From a virus, in IMG/VR virus record IMGVR_UViG_3300032282_006988, positions 1-42,986 of that record: 42,986 nt of DNA; one strand, 5' to 3'. The position numbers were made by a program, and so were the translations under genes. Positions 20,855 to 29,189 of this stretch are shown here, piece by piece. Below the pieces are notes generated by a model, which saw nothing but the letters and a program-made list of their open reading frames with translations, was not told the DNA's origin and searched no databases. Within the stretch, counting starts at the first letter, position 1. Each line of letters begins with the position of its first letter.

Positions 20855-21345
20855 TCCCGCGAATCCTCGTCGTCATATCCTTCGTCGTCATATCCTTCGT
20901 CTCTGTCATCACCATTTTCATATTCTGCGCCATCGTCTTCATCTATATCATTTTCAAGTTCTTGTTTTAGATTAACAAAATCTTCTTGTGTGAGACCAAG
21001 TTTATCAATTATAGATGAAATCAAAAATGCAAGTTCGCGTTTGTTAAAATTTTGTGATTTAATTCCTTTACAAAATTTTGTGGTGATACTAAACAAAAGT
21101 GTTTTATTACCATCTTCAGCGGCAGGATAAATAATTCCAGGTATTGGATTACTTTGATCATGCATGTTGGAGATTTTTAGCATTTCTTCACTCAACATTT
21201 TTTTATATTCAGCATCATCTGATGCAACACTCTTGATCAATGCTTTGAGTTCGTCTATATCTTTTTTCTTGACAACTTTGGCTACGGTGAATGTTTTCAG
21301 TACACCCGTTTTTTGTAGAACATGTGAGAAAGATTTATTTTCCAT
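20842..21345 (-). CDS. Protein with acidic repeat tail, unknown function
   Basis: A 167-aa protein from ATG 21345 (MENKSFSHVLQKTGVLK); an in-frame ATG at 21375 would add 10 residues and overlap the opposing promoter. The N-terminal 130 residues are helical. The C terminus is strongly acidic with a short DEGYDDEGYDDED repeat, a pattern seen in proteins that mimic DNA or bind basic partners. It lies between two convergent plus-strand genes. No family recognised. Confidence 0.6.
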   Translation of the reverse strand: MENKSFSHVLQKTGVLKTFTVAKVVKKKDIDELKALIKSVASDDAEYKKMLSEEMLKISNMHDQSNPIPGIIYPAAEDGNKTLLFSITTKFCKGIKSQNFNKRELAFLISSIIDKLGLTQEDFVNLKQELENDIDEDDGAEYENGDDRDEGYDDEGYDDEDSRDQNF

Positions 21346-21374
21346 CGTTCTTAATAAATATACAGTCATTAGCA

Positions 21375-21402
21375 TTGACAGATAGTTTTGTTGCTATATA
21401 GT
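21375..21402 (+). promoter_or_regulatory. Sigma70-like promoter (TTGACA, 16 nt, TATAGT)
   Basis: -35 at 21375-21380, -10 at 21397-21402. ATG 21411 begins 8 nt later, implying a leaderless mRNA. Confidence 0.8.
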
Positions 21403-21410
21403 AGTAGTAT

Positions 21411-22418
21411 ATGTCAAATCAATTTCTTGTAGAAACTCCTGAGCCTACACCAGTTCCAACAGAACAAGCAGTGCCGGTAAAAAAACTCAAGAATGTGAGT
21501 TTCAGCCAATATAGCAAATGGCTAAAATGTCCTATGGAATGGAAGCTTTCATATATTGACAAGTTGGCTCCATATGAAGCAAGCATACATACCACATTTG
21601 GCACAGCCATTCATGCTGCATTGCAAGAATATCTTCGTTTGTTATATACTGTAGGAACTGCTGAAGCAGATGCGTTGGATGCATTTGGTTTGTTCAAGAA
21701 AGAATATGAAGAAGGATTAAAAGATCTAAAGATTGCTACAGATGAACAGCTCAAATTGAGCGAAGAAGAACGAGATACATTGGGTTTGATTACACAAGAT
21801 GTGGTAAAAGAGTTTGAGAATGATGGTAAAGTTATTCTGGACCATGTATTGGCATATTCACAGCGTGGCAAGCATTTTCCAAGCAAGAAATATGAACTGG
21901 TTGGCATTGAACTACCATTGGAAATTCCATTGAAAGGTGGTACAATATTATACAAAGGATTTCTTGACATTGTGCTACGAGACAAACTGACCAAAAAGGT
22001 ACTTATTTTAGATTTCAAGACATCAACCAATGGTTGGAATAAATATCAGAAGGCAGACAGAACCAAGATTGATCAACTGTTGTTGTATAAGCGGTTTTAT
22101 AATCAAATGTTTAAGGTTCCGATGACTGACATCGAAATTGAATTCTTTGTTGTAAAACGCAAACTATACGAGGATGTAGCTTTTCCACAACAACGCATTC
22201 AACGTATTTCTCCACCCGATGGTAAAATTAGCATGAAACAAGTTGAAACATCATTCTTAGAGTTTATCAATGCTGGATTTGATGCCGCCGGTGAATATAA
22301 TAAAGACGGTGTGTTTCCCAAGCAACCCGGCAAAGCCAAGAAGAATTGCAAATATTGTATCTTTAAAGAACTGAAGAACGCCGAAGGAAAGTTATATTGT
22401 GACGGAAAAGAAACTTGA
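21411..22418 (+). CDS. PD-(D/E)XK nuclease, RecB/Cas4-like
   Basis: A 335-aa nuclease. FSQYSKWLKCPMEWKLSYID and FGTAIHAALQEY give the RecB-type N-terminal helix and metal-binding His. YKGFLDIVLRD (about residue 182) and VLILDFKTS (about 201) supply the catalytic D and DxK, and IDQLLLYKRFY the conserved Gln-x-x-x-Tyr. C-terminal cysteines (CKYCIFKEL and a late C) may bind an Fe-S cluster or zinc as in Cas4/AddB-type enzymes. Likely an exonuclease in phage recombination or host-DNA degradation. Confidence 0.85.
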   Translation: MSNQFLVETPEPTPVPTEQAVPVKKLKNVSFSQYSKWLKCPMEWKLSYIDKLAPYEASIHTTFGTAIHAALQEYLRLLYTVGTAEADALDAFGLFKKEYEEGLKDLKIATDEQLKLSEEERDTLGLITQDVVKEFENDGKVILDHVLAYSQRGKHFPSKKYELVGIELPLEIPLKGGTILYKGFLDIVLRDKLTKKVLILDFKTSTNGWNKYQKADRTKIDQLLLYKRFYNQMFKVPMTDIEIEFFVVKRKLYEDVAFPQQRIQRISPPDGKISMKQVETSFLEFINAGFDAAGEYNKDGVFPKQPGKAKKNCKYCIFKELKNAEGKLYCDGKET

Positions 22419-22512
22419 TAAGTAGTTTTTATATATTGATTTGATTTCTTATATATACGGAATGTTATTTTCATATATATGTATATAGGAAAAATCAATA
22501 ATACTATTATAT

Positions 22513-22722
22513 ATGAAACTAAAAACGGGACATCCTACATCTTTTACCTCAATTCACATTTTTAAGGACAGATACACTTCATTCAAAGAAGCAGGAGTGA
22601 GTAGCGGCATGACACTGCAAAAGTTAGTCAATCGTTGTGTATATCTATATACCAATGATCCAGACTTCAAAAAGAAGATTGACGAAACAAATGCTCTACA
22701 GATCAGTGGCAGTGCGTTTTAA
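22513..22722 (+). CDS. Small ribbon-helix-helix-like protein
   Basis: A 69-aa protein. TSFTSIHIFKDRYTSFKEAG followed by GMTLQKLVNRCVYLY has the strand-helix-helix pattern of ribbon-helix-helix DNA-binding proteins. It sits 3 nt upstream of the glycan gene region and could be its regulator; that is inference. The upstream 94 bp is AT-rich with no clear promoter of the repeated type. Confidence 0.55.
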   Translation: MKLKTGHPTSFTSIHIFKDRYTSFKEAGVSSGMTLQKLVNRCVYLYTNDPDFKKKIDETNALQISGSAF

Positions 22723-22724
22723 AC

Positions 22725-23423
22725 ATGAAGATAAAGATTGCAATTGCCAACTATGGTAATTCTCAATTAGAATATTTAAATGAGATTATAAAGGAATTTA
22801 AGTCTTATACAACCCACTCGGTTGATTTGACCGTATATACCACGGTTCCGGTTGAAGAAAAACATATACTATTTCCAGCTTCTATTGGTACCAATCTTCC
22901 ACACGCTTGCAGAAAAGACATGGCAGACAGCATCAATGACTATGATTTGTTTTTATATGATGAAAATGATATGCTCATAACAGAGGATAATATTAATGCA
23001 TATATAGAACATCAAGCAACATTACCAAGCGATCAAGTGAGCGGATTTATCAGATATGAACTAAACAATGGAGCTAAAATTTTGGTGGACATGAATCCAC
23101 ACTGGGGGAAAGTGGTATCGCGTGATTTTGAAGACAATTTTTCAGTATTCAATGATCACCAAGGAGGATGGTTACTTAATCGGTATCAATTGGAACATTG
23201 TATAAATACAGGAAAGTTTGTAATGAGTTCTCATCACGGTCGGGGCGGTGCTCTTGAACAAGGTGCAAGTGACGCTTATTCGGAGTGTGGATTGACAAGG
23301 GTGTTGCCAAAAAAACTTTCGTTATTGGAAAGATTGCAAATTCGCCATCTTCCACTTAAATATACAACGAGACCGGAATGGAAGTCATTTGGAATCACAT
23401 ACGAAAATCTTCCAAATTCTTAA
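22725..23423 (+). CDS. Putative GT-A-type glycosyltransferase
   Basis: A 232-aa protein. KIAIANYGNSQLEYLNEIIK at the N terminus and DYDLFLYDENDMLITEDNI near residue 85 resemble a nucleotide-sugar-binding fold with an acidic metal motif (END). HHGRGGALEQGA may be the acceptor loop. I recognise the type, not a specific family. It opens the glycan gene region. Confidence 0.6.
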   Translation: MKIKIAIANYGNSQLEYLNEIIKEFKSYTTHSVDLTVYTTVPVEEKHILFPASIGTNLPHACRKDMADSINDYDLFLYDENDMLITEDNINAYIEHQATLPSDQVSGFIRYELNNGAKILVDMNPHWGKVVSRDFEDNFSVFNDHQGGWLLNRYQLEHCINTGKFVMSSHHGRGGALEQGASDAYSECGLTRVLPKKLSLLERLQIRHLPLKYTTRPEWKSFGITYENLPNS

Positions 23424-23430
23424 ATATAAT

Positions 23431-23458
23431 TTGACATTACGAAAATTTAAAACATACT
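23431..23458 (+). promoter_or_regulatory. Sigma70-like promoter (TTGACA, 16 nt, CATACT)
   Basis: -35 at 23431-23436, -10 at 23453-23458. The ATG of the 15-codon remnant at 23469 follows after 10 nt, so this was probably the original promoter of the GT4 gene whose 5' end is duplicated at 23469 and 23943. Confidence 0.75.
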
Positions 23459-23468
23459 AATCTTATAT

Positions 23469-23516
23469 ATGAAAAATGGTTATATTCCTCAAAAGGACAG
23501 AAAATATAATAAGTAA
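23469..23516 (+). pseudogene. 5'-end remnant of the GT4 gene (15 codons)
   Basis: Encodes MKNGYIPQKDRKYNK then stop. Its first eight residues equal the start of the GT4 protein at 23943 (MKNGYIPQAQRKK), but four of the eight codons differ at the third position only. It sits at leaderless distance from a promoter. It looks like the old start of the GT4 gene, cut off when the RHH/nuclease segment arrived. Confidence 0.6.
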
Positions 23517-23567
23517 AATCTGTAGACATTTGTATGTTTTTGTATACGACTTGATATTTATTGATAT

Positions 23568-23702
23568 ATGAAAAAATCATCGCCGAGAAAAATGATTGGA
23601 GTGAACACGGAAACTTACAAGAGAGTGAAAGATTACTGCGATGCTCGTGCATTAAAAATTGCCAAGTGGGTGGAAAAAATTCTCAATGATGCCGTCAAAT
23701 AA
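23568..23702 (+). CDS. 44-aa ribbon-helix-helix-like protein
   Basis: ATG 23568 encodes MKKSSPRKMIGVNTETYKRV and continues to KIAKWVEKILNDAVK: a strand (KMIGVN) and two helices, the minimal ribbon-helix-helix DNA-binding fold. It overlaps the nuclease gene by 14 bp. The pair could be a compact homing cassette (DNA-binding plus cutting subunit) or resemble an antitoxin-toxin pair. Too short for firm assignment. Confidence 0.55.
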   Translation: MKKSSPRKMIGVNTETYKRVKDYCDARALKIAKWVEKILNDAVK

Positions 23703-23946
23703 AATTATAGATAAATTGTACGGTGAAAACCGCAACAACTTTAAAACCGCTTTGGAAAAAAATATGCCCGATGTGTATTTAGACTTATTAATTAAAAACG
23801 AAAATAAAATTATTGAAGTAAAAAGTGAATGGACATATAAACTTCACGAAAAACGAAACATCGCTAAAAAAGCAGAGTGTATAAAACAAGGATTTAAATT
23901 TGAATTTTGGATTTTTAACAACAAAAAAGAATTAACTATATTATGA
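23689..23946 (+). CDS. Small PD-(D/E)XK (Vsr/EDxHD-like) nuclease domain
   Basis: An 85-aa protein from ATG 23689. DVYLDLLIKNENKIIEVKSE carries the D and E-x-K of a PD-(D/E)XK site, followed by WTYKLHEKRNIAKKAECIKQ and GFKFEFWIFNNK, which I recognise as the C-terminal nuclease segment of phage Vsr-like homing endonucleases. Those are usually longer, with extra DNA-binding modules; here the RHH-like partner may supply them. The stop overlaps the GT4 start (ATGA). Confidence 0.65.
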   Translation: MPSNKIIDKLYGENRNNFKTALEKNMPDVYLDLLIKNENKIIEVKSEWTYKLHEKRNIAKKAECIKQGFKFEFWIFNNKKELTIL

Positions 23947-25418
23947 AAAACGGATATATCCCACAAGCTCAACGGAAAAAAATAATTTTACTATGTGACG
24001 ATTTGCGTATGCACTCCGGAATAGCAACCATGAGCCGTGAGTTCGTAACCGGACTTGCTGGCAAGTATAATTGGGTTCAACTGGCAGGTTCAATTCATCA
24101 TCCTGAAAAGGGTAAGATTTTGAACTTGGACGGCGCGGTGAATAGCAGTGCTGGTATCAGTGATGCATATGTGCGTCTTTATCCAGTCGATGGTTATGGA
24201 ACACCAGAAATTCTAAATGAAGTCATCAACATGGAAAAGCCAGACGGCTTGCTCCACTTCACCGATCCTCGTTTCTGGGGATGGTTGTATCAGATGGAAC
24301 GCGAACTTCGTCAAAAGATTCCAATTGGTTATTATAGTATTTGGGACGATCTTCCATATCCAATGTATAACCGCGCTTTTTATGAAAGTTGTGATTGGAT
24401 CGGGTGCATCAGCAAGCAAACCAAAAACATTGTAGAAGGTGTATTGGGTTCTGTGCTCAACAAACCAACCACCGTATCTTATGTGCCGCATGGCATCAAT
24501 CCAAATGCATTTAGACCATTGACAAGTGAGTCTGAAATAAAGGAATTGGCAGTTTTACGCAAGCAATTGTTCAAGAAGGATTACAATTATGTTATTTTTT
24601 ACAACAATCGTAATATTCGTCGCAAGCAAACTTCAAGCATCATGCTTGCTTACAGAAACTTTTGTGATAATCTAACCAAGGAAGAAGCAAAGAAGTGTGT
24701 GTTGTTTATGCATACAAGTCCTTTGGATGAAGCGGGTACTGATCTACCGGCTTGTAAGACGGCATTTTGTCCAGATTATGATGTGGTCTTTAGCACAGAT
24801 AAGGTTATGCCAGAACGCATGAACCAATATTATAATATTGCTGATGTTACAATCAATCTGTCTGACAATGAAGGATTTGGACTTGGAACCGCAGAAAGTC
24901 TTGCATCTGGTACACCAATCATCGTAACAGTGACTGGTGGTTTGCAAGATCAATGTGGATTTACAGATGAAAACAACAAACCTGTAGAGTTTGATCTAAG
25001 TTGGGGAACCAACGCAGATGGACGATACAAAAATCATGGTACTTGGGTTACTCCATTGTTTCCTGGTTCAAGAATGGTACAAGGCAGCATTCCTACTCCA
25101 TATATTCTGGCTGATTATGCCAAGTGGGAAGATGCTGCTGTAGCAATGATGCACTGGTATGAAGTTGGTCGAGATGATCGCAAAGCACGTGGACTAAAGG
25201 GTCGCGAATGGCTAATGGGTCCGGATGGATTGAGCGCAGAAAAGATGTGCGAAAATATGGCATCTGGCATTGACAGTATGTTATCAAATTGGAAAGGCAG
25301 AGAACGTTTCAACATTCATCGTCATGATGAATTTGTTGGTCACAACATGCCAAACAAGAGCATTGGACTAATTCTACCAACGATTGACAGAGCAGAAGCA
25401 AAAAACAAATTCAACTAA
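23943..25418 (+). CDS. Glycosyltransferase family 4 (GT-B)
   Basis: A 491-aa enzyme. The N-terminal Rossmann domain begins KKIILLCDDLRMHSGIATMS. The C-terminal domain has the GT4 donor-site motif DNEGFGLGTAESLASGTPII around residue 310 (E-x7-E pattern). A 130-residue C-terminal extension follows. It uses a nucleotide sugar to build a glycan with its neighbours. Its start is now coupled to the small nuclease by ATGA, and its first eight codons duplicate the remnant at 23469. Confidence 0.82.
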   Translation: MKNGYIPQAQRKKIILLCDDLRMHSGIATMSREFVTGLAGKYNWVQLAGSIHHPEKGKILNLDGAVNSSAGISDAYVRLYPVDGYGTPEILNEVINMEKPDGLLHFTDPRFWGWLYQMERELRQKIPIGYYSIWDDLPYPMYNRAFYESCDWIGCISKQTKNIVEGVLGSVLNKPTTVSYVPHGINPNAFRPLTSESEIKELAVLRKQLFKKDYNYVIFYNNRNIRRKQTSSIMLAYRNFCDNLTKEEAKKCVLFMHTSPLDEAGTDLPACKTAFCPDYDVVFSTDKVMPERMNQYYNIADVTINLSDNEGFGLGTAESLASGTPIIVTVTGGLQDQCGFTDENNKPVEFDLSWGTNADGRYKNHGTWVTPLFPGSRMVQGSIPTPYILADYAKWEDAAVAMMHWYEVGRDDRKARGLKGREWLMGPDGLSAEKMCENMASGIDSMLSNWKGRERFNIHRHDEFVGHNMPNKSIGLILPTIDRAEAKNKFN

Positions 25419-25430
25419 AATAAAAATATT

Positions 25431-25622
25431 ATGGCAAAAGCACTAACTAAAGAAGAAGCAAAAGCAAAAGTATACGAGCTAACAAAACAGCTCGCCGAAA
25501 TCAAGAAGGAAAAGAAGTCGGCAAATGTTGATTTCAAAGATCGCATCAATGATGTAGAACATGAAATTGAAGCAATCATTGCTGAACAAGAAGACCAGAA
25601 TACGGCTGGAACAACTCCGTAA
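25431..25622 (+). CDS. Small coiled-coil protein
   Basis: A 63-aa, highly charged helical protein (MAKALTKEEAKAKVYELTKQ, then heptad-like segments to about residue 52, and a short polar tail). 12 nt after the GT4 gene and 21 nt before the next GT4 gene, so it is part of the glycan operon. Possibly a small scaffold; no family recognised. Confidence 0.6.
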   Translation: MAKALTKEEAKAKVYELTKQLAEIKKEKKSANVDFKDRINDVEHEIEAIIAEQEDQNTAGTTP

Positions 25623-25643
25623 TAATAAAATAAAGGTTATATA

Positions 25644-26945
25644 ATGAGTAATGAAATAAAACCTGTATGTGTATTGCAGGGACCAATAGCGTCCCGCAGC
25701 GGATATGGTGATCATACATTTCAAATTGCCACTGCGCTAATCAACAGTAACAAGTTTGATGTAAAGATCATTCCTATGCGTTGGGGCATGTGTCCAAATA
25801 CAATGCTTGATGATGAAACTGCACCAATGGTGAAAGAGATCAAGAGCAGAATAGTCAACCAACTCTCGACACAACCAGAGTTGTTTATTCAAGTTTCTAT
25901 TCCCAATGAGTTCAAACCAATTGGAAAATATAATATTGGCGTAACTGCTGGTATTGAAAGCACCATTCCAAAAGCTGAATGGGTTGAAGGAATGAACCGC
26001 ATGGACTTGAACATCGTTCCTTCCAACTTTGCCAAGGACGGATTTGTTAAAGCGGCTTACATGAAAAAACACGAGAGTGGTGCAGAAGAAAAGATTGCAC
26101 TAAACAAGCCAATCGAAGTTGCGTTTGAAGGTGTTGACATCAACATATATAAAAAGACAAATGAACCTTCTTCTGAAATCGATGCTGCCATTGATGCTAT
26201 TCCAGAAGACTTCTGTTATTTGTTTGTTGGTCATTGGCTACAAGGAGACTTGGGTGCAGATCGTAAAGACATTGGAATGCTTATAAAAGTGTTCAGCGAA
26301 GTGTTCAAGAACAAGAAAAAGAAGCCCGCTCTTGTTCTCAAGACCAGTGGTGCCACATTCAGCAAGATTGACAAAACCGAATTACTAAAGAAAATCAGTG
26401 AAATCAGAACTCCATTGACTGGAGATTTGCCAAACATTTATCTTGTTCATGGCGAATTGGAGCCAAAGGAATTGAATAGACTATACAATCATCCAAAGGT
26501 GAAGGCACATGTCAGCTTTACTCACGGTGAAGGATTTGGTCGTCCATTGCTTGAAGCAACACTAAGCGGCAAACCATTGCTCGCCAGTGGTTGGAGCGGT
26601 CACGTTGATTTCTTGCCAATAGAGTTGTCAAACTTGTTGCCTGGTACATTGGTAAATGTTCCTCCAAGTGCATGTAATGATTGGTTGATCAAAGAATCAA
26701 TGTGGTTCAATGTAAACTATAGTGTTGCGGCTCAAAAGTTGGAAGATATTTTTGATAACTATATCAAGTATATTCCAAATGCTGAAAAACTGCGTCAGCA
26801 AAACAGCGAAAAGTTCACATTGGAAGCAGGAAATAAAGTGTTCATGGACATTTTGGACAAGAACTTGCCAGCGTTTGAAAAGAAAGTGGCAATCACTCTA
26901 CCAAAGTTCAAGAAAATAACAGCACCAACACCAGTCGCAGGATGA
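25644..26945 (+). CDS. Glycosyltransferase family 4 (GT-B)
   Basis: A 433-aa GT-B enzyme. GPIASRSGYGDHTFQIA gives the N-terminal Gly-rich loop. FTHGEGFGRPLLEATLSGKP near residue 292 is the C-terminal donor-site motif with the two Glu residues. AAGGTTATATA-type sequence upstream (AAAGG, 7-nt spacing) may serve as a Shine-Dalgarno. The stop overlaps the next start (ATGA). Confidence 0.82.
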   Translation: MSNEIKPVCVLQGPIASRSGYGDHTFQIATALINSNKFDVKIIPMRWGMCPNTMLDDETAPMVKEIKSRIVNQLSTQPELFIQVSIPNEFKPIGKYNIGVTAGIESTIPKAEWVEGMNRMDLNIVPSNFAKDGFVKAAYMKKHESGAEEKIALNKPIEVAFEGVDINIYKKTNEPSSEIDAAIDAIPEDFCYLFVGHWLQGDLGADRKDIGMLIKVFSEVFKNKKKKPALVLKTSGATFSKIDKTELLKKISEIRTPLTGDLPNIYLVHGELEPKELNRLYNHPKVKAHVSFTHGEGFGRPLLEATLSGKPLLASGWSGHVDFLPIELSNLLPGTLVNVPPSACNDWLIKESMWFNVNYSVAAQKLEDIFDNYIKYIPNAEKLRQQNSEKFTLEAGNKVFMDILDKNLPAFEKKVAITLPKFKKITAPTPVAG

Positions 26946-27475
26946 AAATCAGTTATTTAGTAACTGTTCACAATGAGACACTTGAGCTTCTGCAACTGAT
27001 TGAGAAGCTCAAGACTCATATAGACTTTGTTGCCCCAAACGATGAAGTCGTTGTATTGGACGATTTTTCAGATAATGAAGACACCAAGAAAATTCTTTCC
27101 AAAGCAAAAAGTTATGGGTTCGCCGTGGTTCAACATGCACTAAACAAAAATTTTTCTGAACATAAAAATTATGGTAGCAAGCGTTGTGTGGGTGATTATA
27201 TTATACAAATCGACGCCGATGAATATTTGTTTCCAAATCTGTTGAACAACATACACGAAATCATTGAGTCAAATCCGACGGTTGAGTTGTATAGAGTTCC
27301 AAGAGTAAATATTGTAAGAGGAATGACGGAGAAAGATGTGACGATGTGGGGTTGGAACTTGTCAATTCTTCCAGAAAATAACCCAATTATAGAAACTATT
27401 ATAGATGATGCCTCGGAAGAATACGCATTTTTGAAGAAAAATAATTTGATAATTTCGGAAGAAATAGCCGGTTAA
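26942..27475 (+). CDS. Glycosyltransferase family 2, N-terminal half (split gene)
   Basis: A 177-aa product with the GT2 start MKISYLVTVHNETLELLQLI, the VVLDDFSDNEDT segment, and the metal motif IQIDADEYLFP (about residue 95). It ends after EEYAFLKKNNLIISEEIAG, where a full enzyme would go on to the NFPDYQSRIYKN segment. That segment is encoded at 28309-28563, after an HNH gene. Catalytic donor-binding residues are all in this half; acceptor-side elements are in the other. It may be inactive, or work with the second half as a split enzyme. Confidence 0.8.
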   Translation: MKISYLVTVHNETLELLQLIEKLKTHIDFVAPNDEVVVLDDFSDNEDTKKILSKAKSYGFAVVQHALNKNFSEHKNYGSKRCVGDYIIQIDADEYLFPNLLNNIHEIIESNPTVELYRVPRVNIVRGMTEKDVTMWGWNLSILPENNPIIETIIDDASEEYAFLKKNNLIISEEIAG

Positions 27476-27518
27476 TGTATATTTATTATTGATAATCATC
27501 AAACGCGAATATAAATGT

Positions 27519-28331
27519 ATGGCAAGGCCCAAAAAAACATACGAATTTCTGGAAGAAAGAACTATCAACGGGCAGATTGTTTATATACGAAAATGCCCAA
27601 ATTGCTCAAGAGAAGTTTTACACGAAAATAGATATGGCTGCGTTCTGTCTCACAAACAAAATAGAAATTGTTATGAGTGTGCAAACAAATTGAAACCGCC
27701 AGTTCCACCAGATATTATGGAAATGCGAAGAAAAAAACAATCCGAAACGATGAAGGGTGTTTGCAAAAATGCACCAAGATGGAATACGGGATTGACGAAA
27801 GAAGTTTCAGATATTTTAAGTAAAATGGGAGAAAACCATACTGGATTTAAACATTCCGATTTAACAAAAGAAATAATATCAAAGGCGTCTAAGGATAGAT
27901 GGGGAACTCCCGAAGGTAGGAAAGAATTATCAAAAATGTGGAAACAGCGTTGGAAAGATGGGTGTTATGAAAATGCAATAAAAAATGGATTATTTGGTTC
28001 AAGAAAGGGATGTACATATAAAAAAGGTAAAAAAATAGAATATACCCCGAAAGAATTGACAATTAAGAGATTATTCAAAATTTACAGGCACCAAGTTACA
28101 AAATTTACAAAAAAAGTGGCACATTTGGTTGAGGGTTACGACCCATCGAAACAGGGGCGATGCGGGGTTAAAGGTGCATATCAAATAGACCATATCATTT
28201 CTGTGCAATATGGTTTTTTAAATGGAATTCCCCCCGAAAAAATCGCGGACCCAAAAAATTTACAATTTATTACATGGGAAGAAAATTTAGCAAGAAAGAA
28301 AAAAGTTTATGTTGAAAAAAATAAAATATAA
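27519..28331 (+). CDS. HNH homing endonuclease
   Basis: A 270-aa protein from ATG 27519 (MARPKKTYEF; an earlier ATG at 27489 is less likely). A zinc-ribbon-like part comes first (KCPNCSREV, NCYECANK), then a NUMOD-like basic middle (GFKHSDLTKEIISKASK), then the HNH domain (AYQIDHIISVQYGFLNGIPP, NLQFITWEENLARKKK). It lies in the GT2 gene and fills nearly the whole inserted stretch, leaving no room for a group I intron core. Its last codons overlap the restart ATG of the GT2 3' half. Confidence 0.85.
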   Translation: MARPKKTYEFLEERTINGQIVYIRKCPNCSREVLHENRYGCVLSHKQNRNCYECANKLKPPVPPDIMEMRRKKQSETMKGVCKNAPRWNTGLTKEVSDILSKMGENHTGFKHSDLTKEIISKASKDRWGTPEGRKELSKMWKQRWKDGCYENAIKNGLFGSRKGCTYKKGKKIEYTPKELTIKRLFKIYRHQVTKFTKKVAHLVEGYDPSKQGRCGVKGAYQIDHIISVQYGFLNGIPPEKIADPKNLQFITWEENLARKKKVYVEKNKI

Positions 28332-28563
28332 AGCACCGTTGGTAAATTTCCCCGACTATCAATCTCGTATTTATAAAAATAGTCTAAAGATACAATGGCA
28401 CAAGCCATTGCACGAAACAATTACGGGAGCATCTATTGTGGCAGATCTTCCAAAAGAAGTTGATTATGCCATTATTCATGACAAGACCATAGATCGCCAA
28501 AGAGCACAAAACGAATTCTACAACAAAAACTGGTCTGCAAAGGCCAATATGGGACACGGATAA
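28309..28563 (+). CDS. Glycosyltransferase family 2, C-terminal half (split gene)
   Basis: An 84-aa product. KIKYKAPLVNFPDYQSRIYK, then LKIQWHKPLHETITGA and AQNEFYNKNW, the C-terminal part of phage GT2 enzymes whose N-terminal part is encoded at 26942. ATG 28309 overlaps the end of the HNH gene, so a coupled restart is possible and both halves could be made. No deletion of GT2 codons is evident at the join. Confidence 0.78.
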   Translation: MLKKIKYKAPLVNFPDYQSRIYKNSLKIQWHKPLHETITGASIVADLPKEVDYAIIHDKTIDRQRAQNEFYNKNWSAKANMGHG

Positions 28564-28565
28564 AT

Positions 28566-29189
28566 ATGAATAGACTAACTGAATTGGGACTCAAACACAA
28601 CACCGACAAAGCTGCCGGTCACGGATTCACAGATTTTTATCATGATTATATGGTGAAATATACCAATCCACGATTGCTTGAAATTGGAATATACGACGGA
28701 GCTTCATTGAAAATGTGGGAAGAATTTTTTGGATCTCCTACTGTAGTTGGTGTTGACATAGAACCAAAGAAGCAATATGAAAGTTTGAATATAAAAACAA
28801 TGATAGCTGATCAATCAGATCCAAAGCAATTATTGAAATGCTTGGAAGTATGTTCTGAATATGATATTATAGTTGATGACGGTGGTCATACCATGCAGCA
28901 ACAACTTGTGACCATTGCTACTTTATTTCCATGTTTGAAAAGCGGAGGATTGTATGTGCTGGAAGATTTACATACCTCTTTTATTGGAGCGCATTTTAAT
29001 CCATACAGAGACTCATTGACTGCTTATGATTTTCTATACAGAGTGAAAAAGGGACTTGAACTTGAAACTCCGTATGTTTCTCCAACTCAATTGGAATATA
29101 TAAGAAACAACGTGGAACTTATTGAATTTTTCCAAAGAGACCCCAACGATTATTTGCATAGCATAACAAGTGTTATTATAAAAAAATGA
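28566..29189 (+). CDS. Class I SAM-dependent methyltransferase
   Basis: A 207-aa enzyme. LLEIGIYDGASLKMWEEFFG (motif I, about residue 38), VVGVDIEP (motif II acid), IIVDDGGHTMQQQ (about 105) and GGLYVLEDLHTS place it with sugar- and antibiotic-type O-methyltransferases. Likely methylates a sugar of the glycan made by its neighbours. Coupled to the next gene (ATGA at 29186). Confidence 0.75.
   Translation: MNRLTELGLKHNTDKAAGHGFTDFYHDYMVKYTNPRLLEIGIYDGASLKMWEEFFGSPTVVGVDIEPKKQYESLNIKTMIADQSDPKQLLKCLEVCSEYDIIVDDGGHTMQQQLVTIATLFPCLKSGGLYVLEDLHTSFIGAHFNPYRDSLTAYDFLYRVKKGLELETPYVSPTQLEYIRNNVELIEFFQRDPNDYLHSITSVIIKK

Noticed and set aside
27476-28320. Group I intron in the GT2 gene
   Set aside because: The HNH coding sequence fills almost the whole insert, leaving no space for the conserved core helices.
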